Source: Stenoxybacter acetivorans DSM 19021
GTDB taxonomy: Bacteria; Pseudomonadota; Gammaproteobacteria; Burkholderiales; Neisseriaceae
Direction: 5' to 3'
DNA: 64,000 nt
NCBI RefSeq assembly: GCF_000745895.1
Contig: NZ_JQKE01000004.1
Coordinates: forward strand, 23,154 to 87,153
This document shows positions 7,484 through 17,238 of this stretch, one piece after another. The notes under the pieces were generated by a model, which was not told the origin of the DNA, ran no database searches, and saw nothing but the letters and a program-made list of their open reading frames with translations. The position numbers and the translations under genes were made by a program. Within the stretch, counting starts at the first letter, position 1. Each line of letters opens with the position of its first letter.

Positions 7484-10264
7484 ATGACCGACTACCGCAA
7501 AACCGTTAATCTTCTCGATACCCCGTTCCCCATGCGCGGCGATTTAGCCAAGCGCGAGGGTGGCTGGCTGAAATCGTGGTATGAACAAAAACGCTATCAA
7601 AAGCTGCGTGATGTTGCCAAAGGTCGTCCGAAATTTATTCTGCACGATGGTCCGCCCTATGCCAACGGTGATCTCCATATTGGTCATGCTGTTAATAAAA
7701 TTTTAAAAGACATGATTTTGCGCAGCAAAACCTTGGCGGGTTTTGATGCGCCCTATGTGCCGGGCTGGGATTGTCATGGTCTGCCGATTGAACTCATGGT
7801 GGAAAAACTGCACGGCAAAAACATTCCCGCCACCAAGTTCCGCGAATTGTGCCGCGAATACGCCGCCGAACAAATTGCACGGCAAAAACGCGACTTTATC
7901 CGTTTGGGCGTATTGGGCGATTGGGACAATCCTTATCTCACCATGAATTTCCAAACCGAAGCAGATATTGTGCGGGTGTTGGGGAAAATTCAGGCAGCCG
8001 GATTTCTTTACCGCGGTGAGAAGCCTGTAAATTATTGCATTGAATGCGGTTCGGCTTTGGCGGAAGCCGAAGTGGAATATCACGACAAAACCTCGTCTGC
8101 CATTGATGTGGCGTTTGATTTTGTGGATACCGCCGCATTGCTGAAAGCATTTGGGCTACCTGAAAACACGGCAAACCAAGTCCGTGCGGTGATTTGGACA
8201 ACAACGCCGTGGACGCTGCCGGCAAATCAAGCGGTGAGTCTTAATCCGAACGTGGTTTATCAATTGGTTGCCGCCGGTAAAGATTATTTGGTGCTGGCAA
8301 AAGACTTGGCAGAAGCGGCGTGTCAGCGTTATGGCACACCGTACACGGTATTGGCAGAAATCGATGGCTACACATTGGAAAATCTGCTGCTGCAACACCC
8401 GTTTCTGGCGCGGCAAGTGCCGATTATTCTGGGTGAACACGTTACCACCGATGCCGGTACCGGTTTAGTCCACACCGCACCCGCACACGGCATGGACGAT
8501 TACTTGGTCGGTTTGCGCTATCACCTGCCGATTGACAATCCGGTGCTGAGCGACGGCACTTTCCGCAGCGACACGCCGCTGGTGGCGGGCGTGAACGTGT
8601 GGCAAGCCAATGGGCTGATTATTGATGCACTGACGCAGTCGGGTAATCTGCTTGCCAACGCCAAATTACAGCACAGTTATCCGCATTGCTGGCGGCACAA
8701 AACGCCGATTATTTTTCGTGCCACCAGCCAATGGTTTATCGGCATGGATAAAGCCGGCAACAATGGACAAACCCTGCGCAATACCGCCATGCAAGCTGTG
8801 GAAGCCACGGAATTCTTTCCGTCTTGGGGGCGGGCGCGGCTGGAAGCAATGATTGAAGGCCGCCCGGATTGGGTGGTGTCGCGCCAACGCCAATGGGGAA
8901 CACCCATGACTTTCTTTGTGCATAAAGAAACGGGTGAATTGCACCCGCGTTCTCAAGAATTGCTGGAAGAAGTCGCCAAACGCATTGAAACCAAAGGCAT
9001 TGAAGCTTGGTTTTCACTTGATGCCCGTGAGCTTCTGGGCGATGAAGCCGATGTTTACGAAAAGCTGAAAGACACATTAGATGTTTGGTTTGATTCAGGC
9101 AGCACCCACGCCGCCGTGTTAAGACGGCGCGAAGAATTGGCTTGGCCTGCTGACTTGTACTTAGAAGGCAGCGACCAGCATCGCGGCTGGTTTCAATCGT
9201 CTATGCTGACCGGTTGTGCCACAGCCGGCCGTGCGCCGTATAAGCAGTTGCTCACCCACGGTTTTGTGGTGGACGGTAATGGGCAGAAAATGTCGAAATC
9301 ACTGGGCAATGTGATTGCACCGCAAAAAATCAACGACACATTGGGCGCGGATATTCTGCGCCTGTGGGTGGCATCTACCGATTATTCCGGCGAATTGGCA
9401 ATTTCCGATGAAATCCTCAAACGCGTAACCGAAAGTTATCGCCGCCTACGCAATACCTTGCGTTTTCTGCTGGCAAACTTGAGCGATTTTAATCCGATTG
9501 AACACGCCGTGCCGCAAGAACAAATGATCAGCCTTGATCGCTATGCCTTGGTATTGGCGCGGCAGCTGCAAGAAAAACTGGCGGGCGACTACTACCCGCG
9601 CTATGCCTTTCACTATGCCGTACAAGAAATCGTGCATTTTTGTGCCGAAGACATGGGTGCGTTTTATCTTGATATTCTCAAAGACCGCCTCTACACCACC
9701 CGCACCGACAGCCATGCCCGCCGCAGTGCGCAAACCGCGCTCTATCACATCACCCGCAATCTGGTGCTGCTGATGTCGCCGATTTTGTGTTTCACTGCTG
9801 AAGAAGCATGGGACATCATTGGCGGCGGCGAAGAAGACAGCGTGTTGTTCCACACCCTGCACGACTTTCCCGTTATGCCGGCGGCGGCTGAAGCGGAATT
9901 ACTGAAAAAATGGCAAGCGGTGCGCAGTGTACGCGATGCCGTAACCGCCGCCATTGAACCTTTGCGTACTGATAAAGTAATCGGCTCGTCGCTGCAAGCC
10001 GAAGCGGTGATTACCGCACCCGAACCTTTATCAGGCTACCTGAAAGCCTTGGGCAGCGAATTGCGTTTTGTATTGCTGGTGTCTAAAGTGCGTGTGGAAA
10101 ACGGCACGGAATTGAGTGTAACCGCCGCCGCCAGCCAAAGCGAAAAATGTGAACGCTGTTGGCATTACACCGATGACATCGGCAGCCATGCCGATCACCC
10201 AACCCTGTGCGCACGGTGTGCAGACAATATTGATGGGCAGGGTGAGGAGCGGCATTATGCGTAG
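7484..10264 (+). CDS. ileS: Isoleucyl-tRNA synthetase
   Basis: Charges tRNA-Ile. The 926-residue product has the class I HIGH motif at residues 65-68 (GDLHIGHAV) and KMSKS at 602-606 ([10 protein letters not shown]), the editing domain with [14 protein letters not shown], and a C-terminal zinc-binding region with CERCWHY and CARC. Length is normal for a bacterial type with the C-terminal zinc finger. It overlaps the next lipoprotein gene by 8 bases. The usual downstream partner lspA is missing from this position. Confidence 0.98.
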   Translation: MTDYRKTVNLLDTPFPMRGDLAKREGGWLKSWYEQKRYQKLRDVAKGRPKFILHDGPPYANGDLHIGHAVNKILKDMILRSKTLAGFDAPYVPGWDCHGLPIELMVEKLHGKNIPATKFRELCREYAAEQIARQKRDFIRLGVLGDWDNPYLTMNFQTEADIVRVLGKIQAAGFLYRGEKPVNYCIECGSALAEAEVEYHDKTSSAIDVAFDFVDTAALLKAFGLPENTANQVRAVIWTTTPWTLPANQAVSLNPNVVYQLVAAGKDYLVLAKDLAEAACQRYGTPYTVLAEIDGYTLENLLLQHPFLARQVPIILGEHVTTDAGTGLVHTAPAHGMDDYLVGLRYHLPIDNPVLSDGTFRSDTPLVAGVNVWQANGLIIDALTQSGNLLANAKLQHSYPHCWRHKTPIIFRATSQWFIGMDKAGNNGQTLRNTAMQAVEATEFFPSWGRARLEAMIEGRPDWVVSRQRQWGTPMTFFVHKETGELHPRSQELLEEVAKRIETKGIEAWFSLDARELLGDEADVYEKLKDTLDVWFDSGSTHAAVLRRREELAWPADLYLEGSDQHRGWFQSSMLTGCATAGRAPYKQLLTHGFVVDGNGQKMSKSLGNVIAPQKINDTLGADILRLWVASTDYSGELAISDEILKRVTESYRRLRNTLRFLLANLSDFNPIEHAVPQEQMISLDRYALVLARQLQEKLAGDYYPRYAFHYAVQEIVHFCAEDMGAFYLDILKDRLYTTRTDSHARRSAQTALYHITRNLVLLMSPILCFTAEEAWDIIGGGEEDSVLFHTLHDFPVMPAAAEAELLKKWQAVRSVRDAVTAAIEPLRTDKVIGSSLQAEAVITAPEPLSGYLKALGSELRFVLLVSKVRVENGTELSVTAAASQSEKCERCWHYTDDIGSHADHPTLCARCADNIDGQGEERHYA

Positions 10265-10727
10265 TGTGGTGTTTAAATATTGGCGGCAGTATATGCAGGG
10301 CGGCATTTTGCTGATATTGGGTGCAGTTTTATTGAGTGCTTGCCAGCCCAAAGCAGCAGATGTTGCCGATTTTCCTTTACCCGCCTTGGGCGCGGCCGTA
10401 TCACCGCAAGATGCCGCCGCTTGGGTTGGTATTTACCGCGGGCAGCTGCTTTGTCCCAATTGCGATTATATTGAAGCGCGGCTGGAATTGTTTCCTGACC
10501 AACAATACCGCTTTAACAGCCGCTATGTTGGGCGCGTGGTGGGCGAATTGCCGCGTGAAATCACAGGACAATTTCACTGGCGGCCGGACGGTTTATTGCA
10601 ATTAGACCAAGCGGGCGACCGCATGGTGTTTTTTGTGGACGGCAAACAGCTGCAAATGCGCGGCGAAGACGGCAAAGCCTATCCTGATGCAAAAGGGAAA
10701 GTGTGTGGTTTGGATAAACAGCATTAG
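10257..10727 (+). CDS. NlpE-like lipoprotein (copper-resistance NlpE N-terminal type)
   Basis: A 156-residue predicted lipoprotein. The signal peptide ends in the lipobox LLSAC with Cys29. The mature part has [23 protein letters not shown], including CPNC at residues 66-69, which matches the N-terminal domain of NlpE-type proteins involved in envelope or copper stress sensing. The ATG at 10257 is preceded by GAGGAG and overlaps the ileS stop, so translation is probably coupled. Function in this organism is inferred from the family only. Confidence 0.75.
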   Translation: MRSVVFKYWRQYMQGGILLILGAVLLSACQPKAADVADFPLPALGAAVSPQDAAAWVGIYRGQLLCPNCDYIEARLELFPDQQYRFNSRYVGRVVGELPREITGQFHWRPDGLLQLDQAGDRMVFFVDGKQLQMRGEDGKAYPDAKGKVCGLDKQH

Positions 10728-10819
10728 TAAATCCCACTATTATATATAGTAAAATCAATAAGAAACTGAAAAATATATTGGCATAATTAACTTATTCATT
10801 TCAAAGCATCAGAACACTG

Positions 10820-10890
10820 TCATGGCAAGGAGCGAAGCGGCAACCCGAAAGTAAATCGTGCTGAGTATTTAATTGCTTCGCTCGCCATGA
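10820..10890. repeat. Palindromic intergenic element
   Basis: The left arm (TCATGGC then GAGCGAAGC, 10820-10838) and the right arm (GCTTCGCTCGCCATGA, 10874-10890) are imperfect inverted repeats with about 35 bases between. The GAGCGAAGC / GCTTCGCTC core is like a widespread palindromic repeat seen in many bacterial genomes. It lies in the 273-base gap before the glycosyltransferase locus; otherwise that gap shows only AT-rich sequence. Confidence 0.7.
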
Positions 10891-11000
10891 TGATGTCAGC
10901 GGAACGGAATTAACTGCTGTGGCTAAAACCAAAAATAAAGGCTTGATTTTGGAAGAAAAGCCCCGCAAAATAAGTTATTATTGATTGCAAGCATGACACC

Positions 11001-12086
11001 ATGACCGACCCCAAAACCGTTGTGTTCGCCATTTTCACCCTGCAAGGCGGGGGTGCAGAAAAGTTTGTTTTAACCTTAGCACAAGCTTTTGTACAATTGG
11101 GTTATCAAGCCCATGTGGTGGCGTTTAAAAAACACATTGACCACGCATCCGCCAGCGGCATTCATTGTCATTTTATTCCCTACCGCCCTTTACGCGCTCT
11201 GCCCAAAGGGCGCTTGCGCTATTGGCTGGCGGCTCGGCTGTTTGACCGTCATATTCGCCGCCACATCGGCACGCCCGATTTAATCGTGTCAAACTTATGG
11301 CAAGTTGATCAAATTTTACATCACAGCCGTTTGCCGAATATTGTGCATGTGCTGCACAACACCACAAGCTTGGATTATCAATTAAATAGCAAGTATCCCA
11401 AAGCCAGCATTGCCCAATTGCGTTATGTGTATGGTAAACGCCCGTTAATTGCGGTAAGCCGCGGGGTGATGTTGGATTATCAACAATACATTGACGGTCA
11501 AGCACGCATCACCACCATTTTGAACCCGATAGCGCGTGAACATATTCGTCACTTAGCACAAGTCGATAACGTTGCTTATCCATCGCCGTATTTAATTCAT
11601 GTTGGTAGATTTTCACCACAAAAAGATCACGCCACCTTACTGCGAGCCTATGCCGCTTCACACCGCCTGATGCCTTTATTATTATTGGGACAGGGCAAAG
11701 AAGAGAACAATTGCCGCCGCTTGGTGCAAGAGTTGGGGATTGGTGAGCAAGTGATTTTCGTAGGTTTCCAAGCCAACCCCTACCCCTTGATTGCTCATGC
11801 CTCCGGGTTTGTATTGTCCTCTCGTTATGAAGGCTTTGGTTTGGTGATTGCCGAATCTTTGGCATTGGGCATACCCGTGATCAGCACCGATTGCCCGAGT
11901 GGTCCCAATGAATTACTGCCGCCGCATTGCTTAGTACCTGTCGGCGATATTGCCGCTTTAAGCGCGAAAATGAATGAATTGATGCAAGAGCTGGAACGCT
12001 TCAAAACCTCGTTTAACGAAGATTTATTGCCTGAAAAAGTAGCACAGCGGTATTTGGATTGGTTGCAAACCTGTCCGGTTGCCTGA
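11001..12086 (+). CDS. Glycosyltransferase family 4, copy 1 of the tandem array
   Basis: A 361-residue GT-B glycosyltransferase that probably adds a sugar to a cell-surface glycan. The N-terminal domain starts with the acceptor-side motif LQGGGAEKFVLTLAQAF; the C-terminal donor-binding domain has VGRFSPQKDHATLLRAYA, the EGFGLVIAESLALGIPVIST motif with the E-x7-E pair, and DCPSGPNELL. There is no signal peptide. It is the first of four paralogues interleaved with higBA and a GT2 gene. Its C-terminal third is nearly the same as that of copy 4 (16018-17136). The sugar and linkage cannot be read from sequence. Confidence 0.85.
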   Translation: MTDPKTVVFAIFTLQGGGAEKFVLTLAQAFVQLGYQAHVVAFKKHIDHASASGIHCHFIPYRPLRALPKGRLRYWLAARLFDRHIRRHIGTPDLIVSNLWQVDQILHHSRLPNIVHVLHNTTSLDYQLNSKYPKASIAQLRYVYGKRPLIAVSRGVMLDYQQYIDGQARITTILNPIAREHIRHLAQVDNVAYPSPYLIHVGRFSPQKDHATLLRAYAASHRLMPLLLLGQGKEENNCRRLVQELGIGEQVIFVGFQANPYPLIAHASGFVLSSRYEGFGLVIAESLALGIPVISTDCPSGPNELLPPHCLVPVGDIAALSAKMNELMQELERFKTSFNEDLLPEKVAQRYLDWLQTCPVA

Positions 12087-12158
12087 AAAAATTGCTGACA
12101 CGCTTACTTTGATTTAACATCAACCTCCAAACCGCTTCTCAATATAGTCATAACCATA

Positions 12159-13250
12159 ATGTCTTCTCCCTCCTCAGCCTCAGTCGTTTTCGTGATCGCC
12201 AATCTGCACGGTGGCGGCGGTGAACGCTTTGTTTTAACCATGGCACGTGCTTTTGCGCGGCTGGGTTATCAAAGTCATATCATCACCTTTAAACCGCTTG
12301 CCGATTATTCCACCGATCAACAAGTGCATTATCACTGTCTGCACAATCCACTGGACAAATTCTTGCCCAAAGGCACTTTGCGCTATAGCTGGGCGGCGAG
12401 GGTATTGGACAACTATATCCGCCACCATATCGGCACACCTGTTTTGATTGTGTCGAATCTGTACACAGCCGACCGTATCTTGCATTACAGCAAACTGCCG
12501 AATATTGTTCATGTGTTGCACAACACTCTGTCAATAGAATACAACTTGACAGCAGACGCAAGCGGCAAACAAACCGCGTTTTTAAAACAGCTCTACGGTA
12601 ATCGTCCACTGGCGGCGGTCAGCCGTGGGGTGATGGAAGATTATCTGCACCACATCAATCCCGAAGCACGGGTTAAGGCAATTTTAAACCCGATTGACCG
12701 CGATCATATTGTCGCCCAAGCGCAAACTGAAAAGTCACCGTATATGGGTGGCTATTTAATCAATGTTAGTCGCTTACATGCCCAAAAAGACCATGCCACT
12801 TTGATTCGCGCTTATGTCGCTTCTGCTCAAACCTTGCCGCTGGTGCTGGTGGGCAAAGGCGAAGAAGAAGACAATTGCCGCCGCTTGGTGCAAGAATTGG
12901 GCATTGCCGATCAAGTGATTTTCACGGGTTTCCAAGCCAACCCTTATCCTTTAATTGCCCATGCCACAGGATTTGTATTGTCTTCGCGCTATGAGGGCAT
13001 GCCCATGGTGATTTTAGAAGCCTTGACATTGGGAACACCGTTTATCAGCACCGATTGCCCGAGCGGTCCCAATGAATTATTGCCGCTGCATTGCTTAGTA
13101 CCTGTTGGTGATATTGCTGCATTAAGTGAAAAAATGAATGAGCTGATGCAGGAGCCTGAGCGTTTTAAAATCCCGTTTAATGAAGACTTGCTCCCTGGAA
13201 AAGTGGCATTGCGGTATTTGGAATGGGTACGACAATGTGAAGTTACCTGA
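12159..13250 (+). CDS. Glycosyltransferase family 4, copy 2 of the tandem array
   Basis: A 363-residue paralogue of the neighbouring enzymes, starting SVVFVIANLHGGGGERFVLT after a short Ser-rich leader. The donor-binding domain carries VSRLHAQKDHATLIRAY and the variant EGMPMVILEALTLGTPFIST, so it differs from copies 1 and 4 in the E-x7-E loop yet shares LPLVLVGKGEEEDNCRRLVQ with copy 4. This patchwork suggests exchange between copies. It is followed by a strong hairpin (13259-13289) and then higBA. Confidence 0.85.
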   Translation: MSSPSSASVVFVIANLHGGGGERFVLTMARAFARLGYQSHIITFKPLADYSTDQQVHYHCLHNPLDKFLPKGTLRYSWAARVLDNYIRHHIGTPVLIVSNLYTADRILHYSKLPNIVHVLHNTLSIEYNLTADASGKQTAFLKQLYGNRPLAAVSRGVMEDYLHHINPEARVKAILNPIDRDHIVAQAQTEKSPYMGGYLINVSRLHAQKDHATLIRAYVASAQTLPLVLVGKGEEEDNCRRLVQELGIADQVIFTGFQANPYPLIAHATGFVLSSRYEGMPMVILEALTLGTPFISTDCPSGPNELLPLHCLVPVGDIAALSEKMNELMQEPERFKIPFNEDLLPGKVALRYLEWVRQCEVT

Positions 13251-13258
13251 AAGCCAAG

Positions 13259-13289
13259 TAATAAAATTCCCTCTTTGGGAATTTTATTA
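13259..13289 (+). terminator. Hairpin after glycosyltransferase copy 2
   Basis: Perfect 13-bp stem (TAATAAAATTCCC / GGGAATTTTATTA) with loop TCTTT. The descending arm is T-rich, but no long T run follows; it probably separates the glycosyltransferase from higBA. Confidence 0.6.
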
Positions 13290-13290
13290 C

Positions 13291-13296
13291 TATAAT
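13291..13296 (+). promoter_or_regulatory. Possible -10 box of higBA
   Basis: TATAAT, 27 bases before the higB start, directly after the hairpin. No clear -35 is seen. Confidence 0.35.
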
Positions 13297-13322
13297 ATAT
13301 CTGTTTTCAAAGGTTTAACACA

Positions 13323-13598
13323 ATGATTATTGTTGGCAGAAAATTATTGGAGGCATTTGCGCTCAAACACGCAGACAGCAGAAAAGCATTGAATGTGTGG
13401 ATTAACTTGGTTGAAAACAGCCATTGGTACACACCACAAGATATTAAGAGCATGTATCGCAGTGTAGATTTTCTCTCGGATAATCGTGTGATTTTTAATA
13501 TTCGCGACAATCATTATCGTTTGCTGGTGAAGGTGCGCTATATAAACGGCGTGGTAAAAGTGGAGTGGGTAGTACTCATGCCGAGTATGATCAATTAA
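13323..13598 (+). CDS. higB: HigB-family toxin, C-terminus apparently frameshifted
   Basis: RelE-like mRNA interferase of the HigB family. Residues 1-83 fit the family: ALNVWINLVENSHWYTPQDI, DIKSMYRSVDFL and VIFNIRDNHYRLLVKV. The reading frame then ends VEWVVLMPSMIN, which is not the family ending. If one base is restored near 13572, the alternative frame reads THAEYDQLKL and stops at 13604-13606, which is the canonical HigB C-terminus, immediately before the higA ribosome-binding site. So the toxin carries a one-base deletion in the last dozen codons, or the assembly has an error. Its intact antitoxin follows. Confidence 0.85.
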   Translation: MIIVGRKLLEAFALKHADSRKALNVWINLVENSHWYTPQDIKSMYRSVDFLSDNRVIFNIRDNHYRLLVKVRYINGVVKVEWVVLMPSMIN

Positions 13599-13616
13599 AG
13601 CTGTAGGAGAGTACAG

Positions 13617-13991
13617 ATGGATACAGTAAAAATCATTAGAACAGAAGCCGATTATGAAGCCACCGTTCAGCGACTCGAACAACTAATGGACAATAACCCG
13701 CCAACAGGAAGTGAGGAGAATGATGAGCTGGACGCATTGGCGTGTTTGCTGGAAGCCTATGAAAACAAACATTATATGATTGTGCGTGAACCGATCACGG
13801 CACTGGAAGTGATTAAGTTTCAAATGGAACAAAACGATTTAAGCCAAAAAGGCATGGAAGCCTATTTGGGTTCTCCGTCTAAAGTGTCGGAAGTCTTAAA
13901 CGGCAAACGCGCTTTGAGCTTATCCATGATTAAAAAATTACACCAAGGCTTGCATATTCCTGCTGATTTACTGTTGGATATTCGGGTTTAA
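13617..13991 (+). CDS. higA: HigA-family antitoxin, helix-turn-helix
   Basis: A 124-residue antitoxin that should bind HigB and repress the operon. The N-terminal acidic helical part (DYEATVQRLEQLMDN, ENDELDALACLLEAYE) is typical of the higA type that follows higB. The C-terminal Xre-like HTH runs from about LEVIKFQMEQNDLSQKGMEA to SEVLNGKRALSLSMIKKLHQ. AGGAG precedes the ATG. Gene order toxin first is normal for higBA. It is intact even though higB looks damaged. Confidence 0.88.
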   Translation: MDTVKIIRTEADYEATVQRLEQLMDNNPPTGSEENDELDALACLLEAYENKHYMIVREPITALEVIKFQMEQNDLSQKGMEAYLGSPSKVSEVLNGKRALSLSMIKKLHQGLHIPADLLLDIRV

Positions 13992-14049
13992 ACCACTTCG
14001 GATTACCATTAACACCTCAAAACCGTTTAGTCCTCATTTTAAAGTTACC

Positions 14050-14880
14050 ATGCACCCCTTAGTCTCCGTCATTATCCCGTTTTACAACAACGAAGCCACT
14101 CTGGCAGAAACCCTGCACAGTGCTTTAAACAGCACTTATCAACAGCTCGAAATCATCGTGATTGACGACGGCTCCAAACAATCGCCGCAAGCGATTATTG
14201 ATCGCATAAACAGCCCTAAAATCCGTTTACTGAGCCAAGTCAATCGCGGTTTGGCAGGGGCGCGCAATGCGGGGGTACAAATAGCACGCGGGGAGTTTTT
14301 ATTGTTTTTGGACAGCGATGATTTGATTGAGCCGACTTATATCAGCAAAGCGGTGAACATTTTGCAAGACAATCCTCGAGTCAAGTTGGTGTCGTGTTGG
14401 GTAACGGAGTTCAATGAACGCGGCGAAAATCATTGGCAGACAACAGAACCATCGATCAGCCGTTTATTGTGGCAAAACTATCTGGCGTGCAGCAATCTAT
14501 TGCGCAAAGCCGATTTTGATGCACTCGGCGGTTGCGATGAAAATTTAACCGTGTGCGAGGATTGGGATTTGTGGATACGTTTATTGCAACACGATGAAGA
14601 ACTACACATTATTCCTGAACGCCTGTTTCGCTACCGCAGGCATGGCGCAGAGCACTTATCCTTAACCAATGCTCATTTCAAAAACCGTGACAAACAGCAG
14701 CAGGCGTTTCAAAAAATCTACCACAAACACGCGGTACGCATTATTGAACACTTCGGTAACCCGGGTGCATATCAATGGCTGTTTCAAAACTATTTACAAC
14801 GTTCGTGGTATAAAAAAATCAGCGCGGGCAAGTGGCTGAAACGCTGGCAGGAAAAATTGTTTATTCGGGTGGTGAATTAA
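14050..14880 (+). CDS. Glycosyltransferase family 2
   Basis: A 276-residue GT-A enzyme. It starts PLVSVIIPFYNNEATLAETL and has the EIIVIDDGSK nucleotide-binding strand, NRGLAGARNAGVQIARGE, and the DXD-type FLDSDD motif near residue 93; CEDWDLWIRL is the acceptor-side ED motif. It probably adds one sugar in the same surface glycan as the GT4 paralogues that flank it. The stop at 14880 is 2 bases before the next gene's start, so the two are coupled. The first gene after higBA, it may start a second transcription unit. Confidence 0.88.
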   Translation: MHPLVSVIIPFYNNEATLAETLHSALNSTYQQLEIIVIDDGSKQSPQAIIDRINSPKIRLLSQVNRGLAGARNAGVQIARGEFLLFLDSDDLIEPTYISKAVNILQDNPRVKLVSCWVTEFNERGENHWQTTEPSISRLLWQNYLACSNLLRKADFDALGGCDENLTVCEDWDLWIRLLQHDEELHIIPERLFRYRRHGAEHLSLTNAHFKNRDKQQQAFQKIYHKHAVRIIEHFGNPGAYQWLFQNYLQRSWYKKISAGKWLKRWQEKLFIRVVN

Positions 14881-14882
14881 GC

Positions 14883-16013
14883 ATGCCAAAAAACCGAAAC
14901 ACCGACAAAACGGTCATTTTCACCGCGCTGGATTTATCGGAGGGCGGCTTATCACGCTTTGTGTTGATTATGGCGCGTGCATTTGTGAACTTGGGTTATA
15001 AGGTCCACATCATCACGTTTCAGGCAAGCTGCGATTATCCGCCCGAAGCAGATTTTCATTACCATTTATTGCCATATTCACCTTATGCATGGCTGCCGCG
15101 CGGATTGTTTCGGCAAATGTCCAGCACCATTCGCAATATCATCAACGTGCATCGCTTTGACCGTTATGTGCGCACCCATATCGGGCAGGCGGATTTAATC
15201 ATCTCCAACCAATGGATAGATCCGATTTTGCGTTACAGCCGGTTACCGAATATCTTACATGTTCTGCACGGTACGGTATCAAAAGAGCATTATTTAAACG
15301 ACAATTACCATAAAAAACAAAAATGGTTGCAACACCTGCATGAGTATAAAGTATTGGTTGCTGTTAGCCGCGGCGCGGCAGAAGATTATCGCCGTTATGT
15401 TAATGAACGCGCCAACATCACCGCCATTCTCAATCCCATTGACCGCGACCGCATTCTCCAATTAAGTCAGGCTTTCGCTTCGCCGTATTCGGGCGATTAT
15501 TTGATTCATGTCGGTAGATTTTGTGAAGCCAAAGATCACGCCACTTTGCTTCGCGCTTATGCCCAATCTGCCAGGACTTTGCCTTTGGTGTTGGTGGGTA
15601 AAGGTCATCATCAAGAACAGTGCCACCGCTTGGTTCAGGAACTGGGTATTGATGACCACATTTTTTTTGCGGGCGCACACGCCAATCCGTATCCTTTAAT
15701 GGCACACGCCAAAGGTTTGATTTTGTCTTCCCGCAATGAGGGGATGCCACTGGTACTGTTGGAAGCATTGGCATTGAGTATCCCCGTAATCAGTACCGAT
15801 TGCCCGAGCGGTCCCAATGAAATCTTGCCGCCGCATTGTTTATCCCCTGTGGCAGACACGGCAGCATTGGCGGCACAAATCAACGCACTTGCCGATAATC
15901 CCACTTACTTTAAAGCCAAATTTCATGAAGAGTGGTTGCCTGAAGCAGTGGCACAACAGTATTTGGCACGAATAGATGAATACAATTGCCATCAAGAAAT
16001 GACAAGGAAATAA
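14883..16013 (+). CDS. Glycosyltransferase family 4, copy 3 of the tandem array
   Basis: A 376-residue paralogue of the array. It starts MPKNRNTDKTVIFTALDLSE; the first motif is LSEGGLSRFVLIMARAF, more divergent than the GGGAE/GGGGE of the others. The donor domain has VGRFCEAKDHATLLRAYA and EGMPLVLLEALALSIPVIST. The ATG at 14883 was chosen since it lies directly behind the GT2 stop and matches the paralogues in length; the frame is open further upstream inside the GT2 gene. It ends 4 bases before copy 4. Confidence 0.83.
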   Translation: MPKNRNTDKTVIFTALDLSEGGLSRFVLIMARAFVNLGYKVHIITFQASCDYPPEADFHYHLLPYSPYAWLPRGLFRQMSSTIRNIINVHRFDRYVRTHIGQADLIISNQWIDPILRYSRLPNILHVLHGTVSKEHYLNDNYHKKQKWLQHLHEYKVLVAVSRGAAEDYRRYVNERANITAILNPIDRDRILQLSQAFASPYSGDYLIHVGRFCEAKDHATLLRAYAQSARTLPLVLVGKGHHQEQCHRLVQELGIDDHIFFAGAHANPYPLMAHAKGLILSSRNEGMPLVLLEALALSIPVISTDCPSGPNEILPPHCLSPVADTAALAAQINALADNPTYFKAKFHEEWLPEAVAQQYLARIDEYNCHQEMTRK

Positions 16014-16017
16014 GCCT

Positions 16018-17136
16018 ATGCACAGTAGATCACCAGTGGTGCTGATGATTGACAGTTTACGCGGAGGAGGGGCGGAACGCTTTGTTTTAACGCTGGCGCA
16101 AGCGTTTTCGCATTTGGGGTATGACACCCATATTATCCTGTTTAAAGACGGTGGCGTAGATTATGCTCTGGAAGAAAATATTCATTACCATTTTTTTGAT
16201 TATTATCCCTGTGCTTGGTTACCCAGAGGTGCGTTGCGGCAACTTTCCCATGCGTTTCGCTGTCGGCTTAATGCATGGAGATTGGACGCTTATATCAAAT
16301 GGTATATTGGTAAGCCGGGTTTGATTTTGTCCAATTTATTGTTGGTAGATCAAATTTTACGCCTCAGCCGTTTCAACGTGGTTACCCATGTTTTGCACCA
16401 TGCCTTGTCGGCAGAAATTTACACAGTTTATACCGACATCGCTTGGCAAAATCGAAAAATGCAGGAAACACAAAGGCTTTATTATGGGCGACGGCTGGTG
16501 GGTGTCAGTCAAGGCGTGGTTGATGATTATGTAAACCATATTGATCCGCAAGCGCGGATTACCGCCATTTTAAACCCTGTTGATCAAGCCAAAATCACCG
16601 CACTAAGCCAAATTGAGCCGAAACCGTATCCGTTTGCTTATTTGATACATGTCGGCAGATTTTCCGAGCAAAAAGATCATGCTACCTTGATCCGTGCTTA
16701 TGCCGCTTCTGCCCAAACCTTGCCACTGGTGTTGGTAGGCAAAGGTGAAGAAGAAGACAATTGCCGCCGCTTGGTGCAAGAATTGGGCGTTGCTGAGCAA
16801 GTGATTTTTGCGGGTTTTCATGCCAATCCTTATCCCTTAATTGCCCATGCCACTGGGTTTGTATTGTCTTCGCGTTATGAAGGCTTTGGTTTGGTGATTG
16901 CCGAGTCTTTGGCATTGGGCATACCCGTGATCAGTACCGATTGCCCGAGTGGTCCCAATGAATTACTCCCGTCGCATTGCTTAGTGCCTGTCGGCAATAT
17001 TGCCGCTTTAAGTGCGAAAATGGATGAACTGATGCAATCACCTGAGCAGTTTAAAGTACCGTTTAATGAAGACTTATTGCCTGAAAAAGTAGCACAGCGG
17101 TATTTGGATTGGCGGGATAACAAATTGTTTACATAA
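16018..17136 (+). CDS. Glycosyltransferase family 4, copy 4 of the tandem array
   Basis: A 372-residue paralogue. It starts SPVVLMIDSLRGGGAERFVLTLAQAF; the donor domain has VGRFSEQKDHATLIRAYAAS and EGFGLVIAESLALGIPVIST followed by DCPSGPNELLPSHCLVPVG. The last ~110 residues are close to identical to copy 1, while the segment just before (LPLVLVGKGEEEDNCRRLVQ) is closest to copy 2, a sign of gene conversion. Overlap-like spacing with copy 3 (4 bases) suggests one mRNA. Confidence 0.85.
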   Translation: MHSRSPVVLMIDSLRGGGAERFVLTLAQAFSHLGYDTHIILFKDGGVDYALEENIHYHFFDYYPCAWLPRGALRQLSHAFRCRLNAWRLDAYIKWYIGKPGLILSNLLLVDQILRLSRFNVVTHVLHHALSAEIYTVYTDIAWQNRKMQETQRLYYGRRLVGVSQGVVDDYVNHIDPQARITAILNPVDQAKITALSQIEPKPYPFAYLIHVGRFSEQKDHATLIRAYAASAQTLPLVLVGKGEEEDNCRRLVQELGVAEQVIFAGFHANPYPLIAHATGFVLSSRYEGFGLVIAESLALGIPVISTDCPSGPNELLPSHCLVPVGNIAALSAKMDELMQSPEQFKVPFNEDLLPEKVAQRYLDWRDNKLFT

Positions 17137-17169
17137 ACATCATTAAAATTTTTAATATACAAGAAAACC

Positions 17170-17203
17170 AGGGGTTGTCCTTAAATAAACAGGGACTGCC
17201 CCT
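17170..17203 (+). terminator. Possible terminator between the GT array and rmlB
   Basis: Imperfect stem AGGGGTTGTCC / GGGACTGCCCCT around an A/T loop, followed by a weak T-containing stretch. Confidence 0.4.
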
Positions 17204-17238
17204 ATTTCCTTATTAAGCAATACAAAGGTTGTTATCTC

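Noticed and set aside
7703..9077. Several long open frames on the strand opposite ileS
   Set aside because: They lie fully inside ileS, have no family features and follow from the codon bias of the real gene.
11001..17136. The repeated glycosyltransferases as possible assembly duplication
   Set aside because: The four copies differ widely in their N-terminal halves and are separated by different genes, so they are true paralogues.
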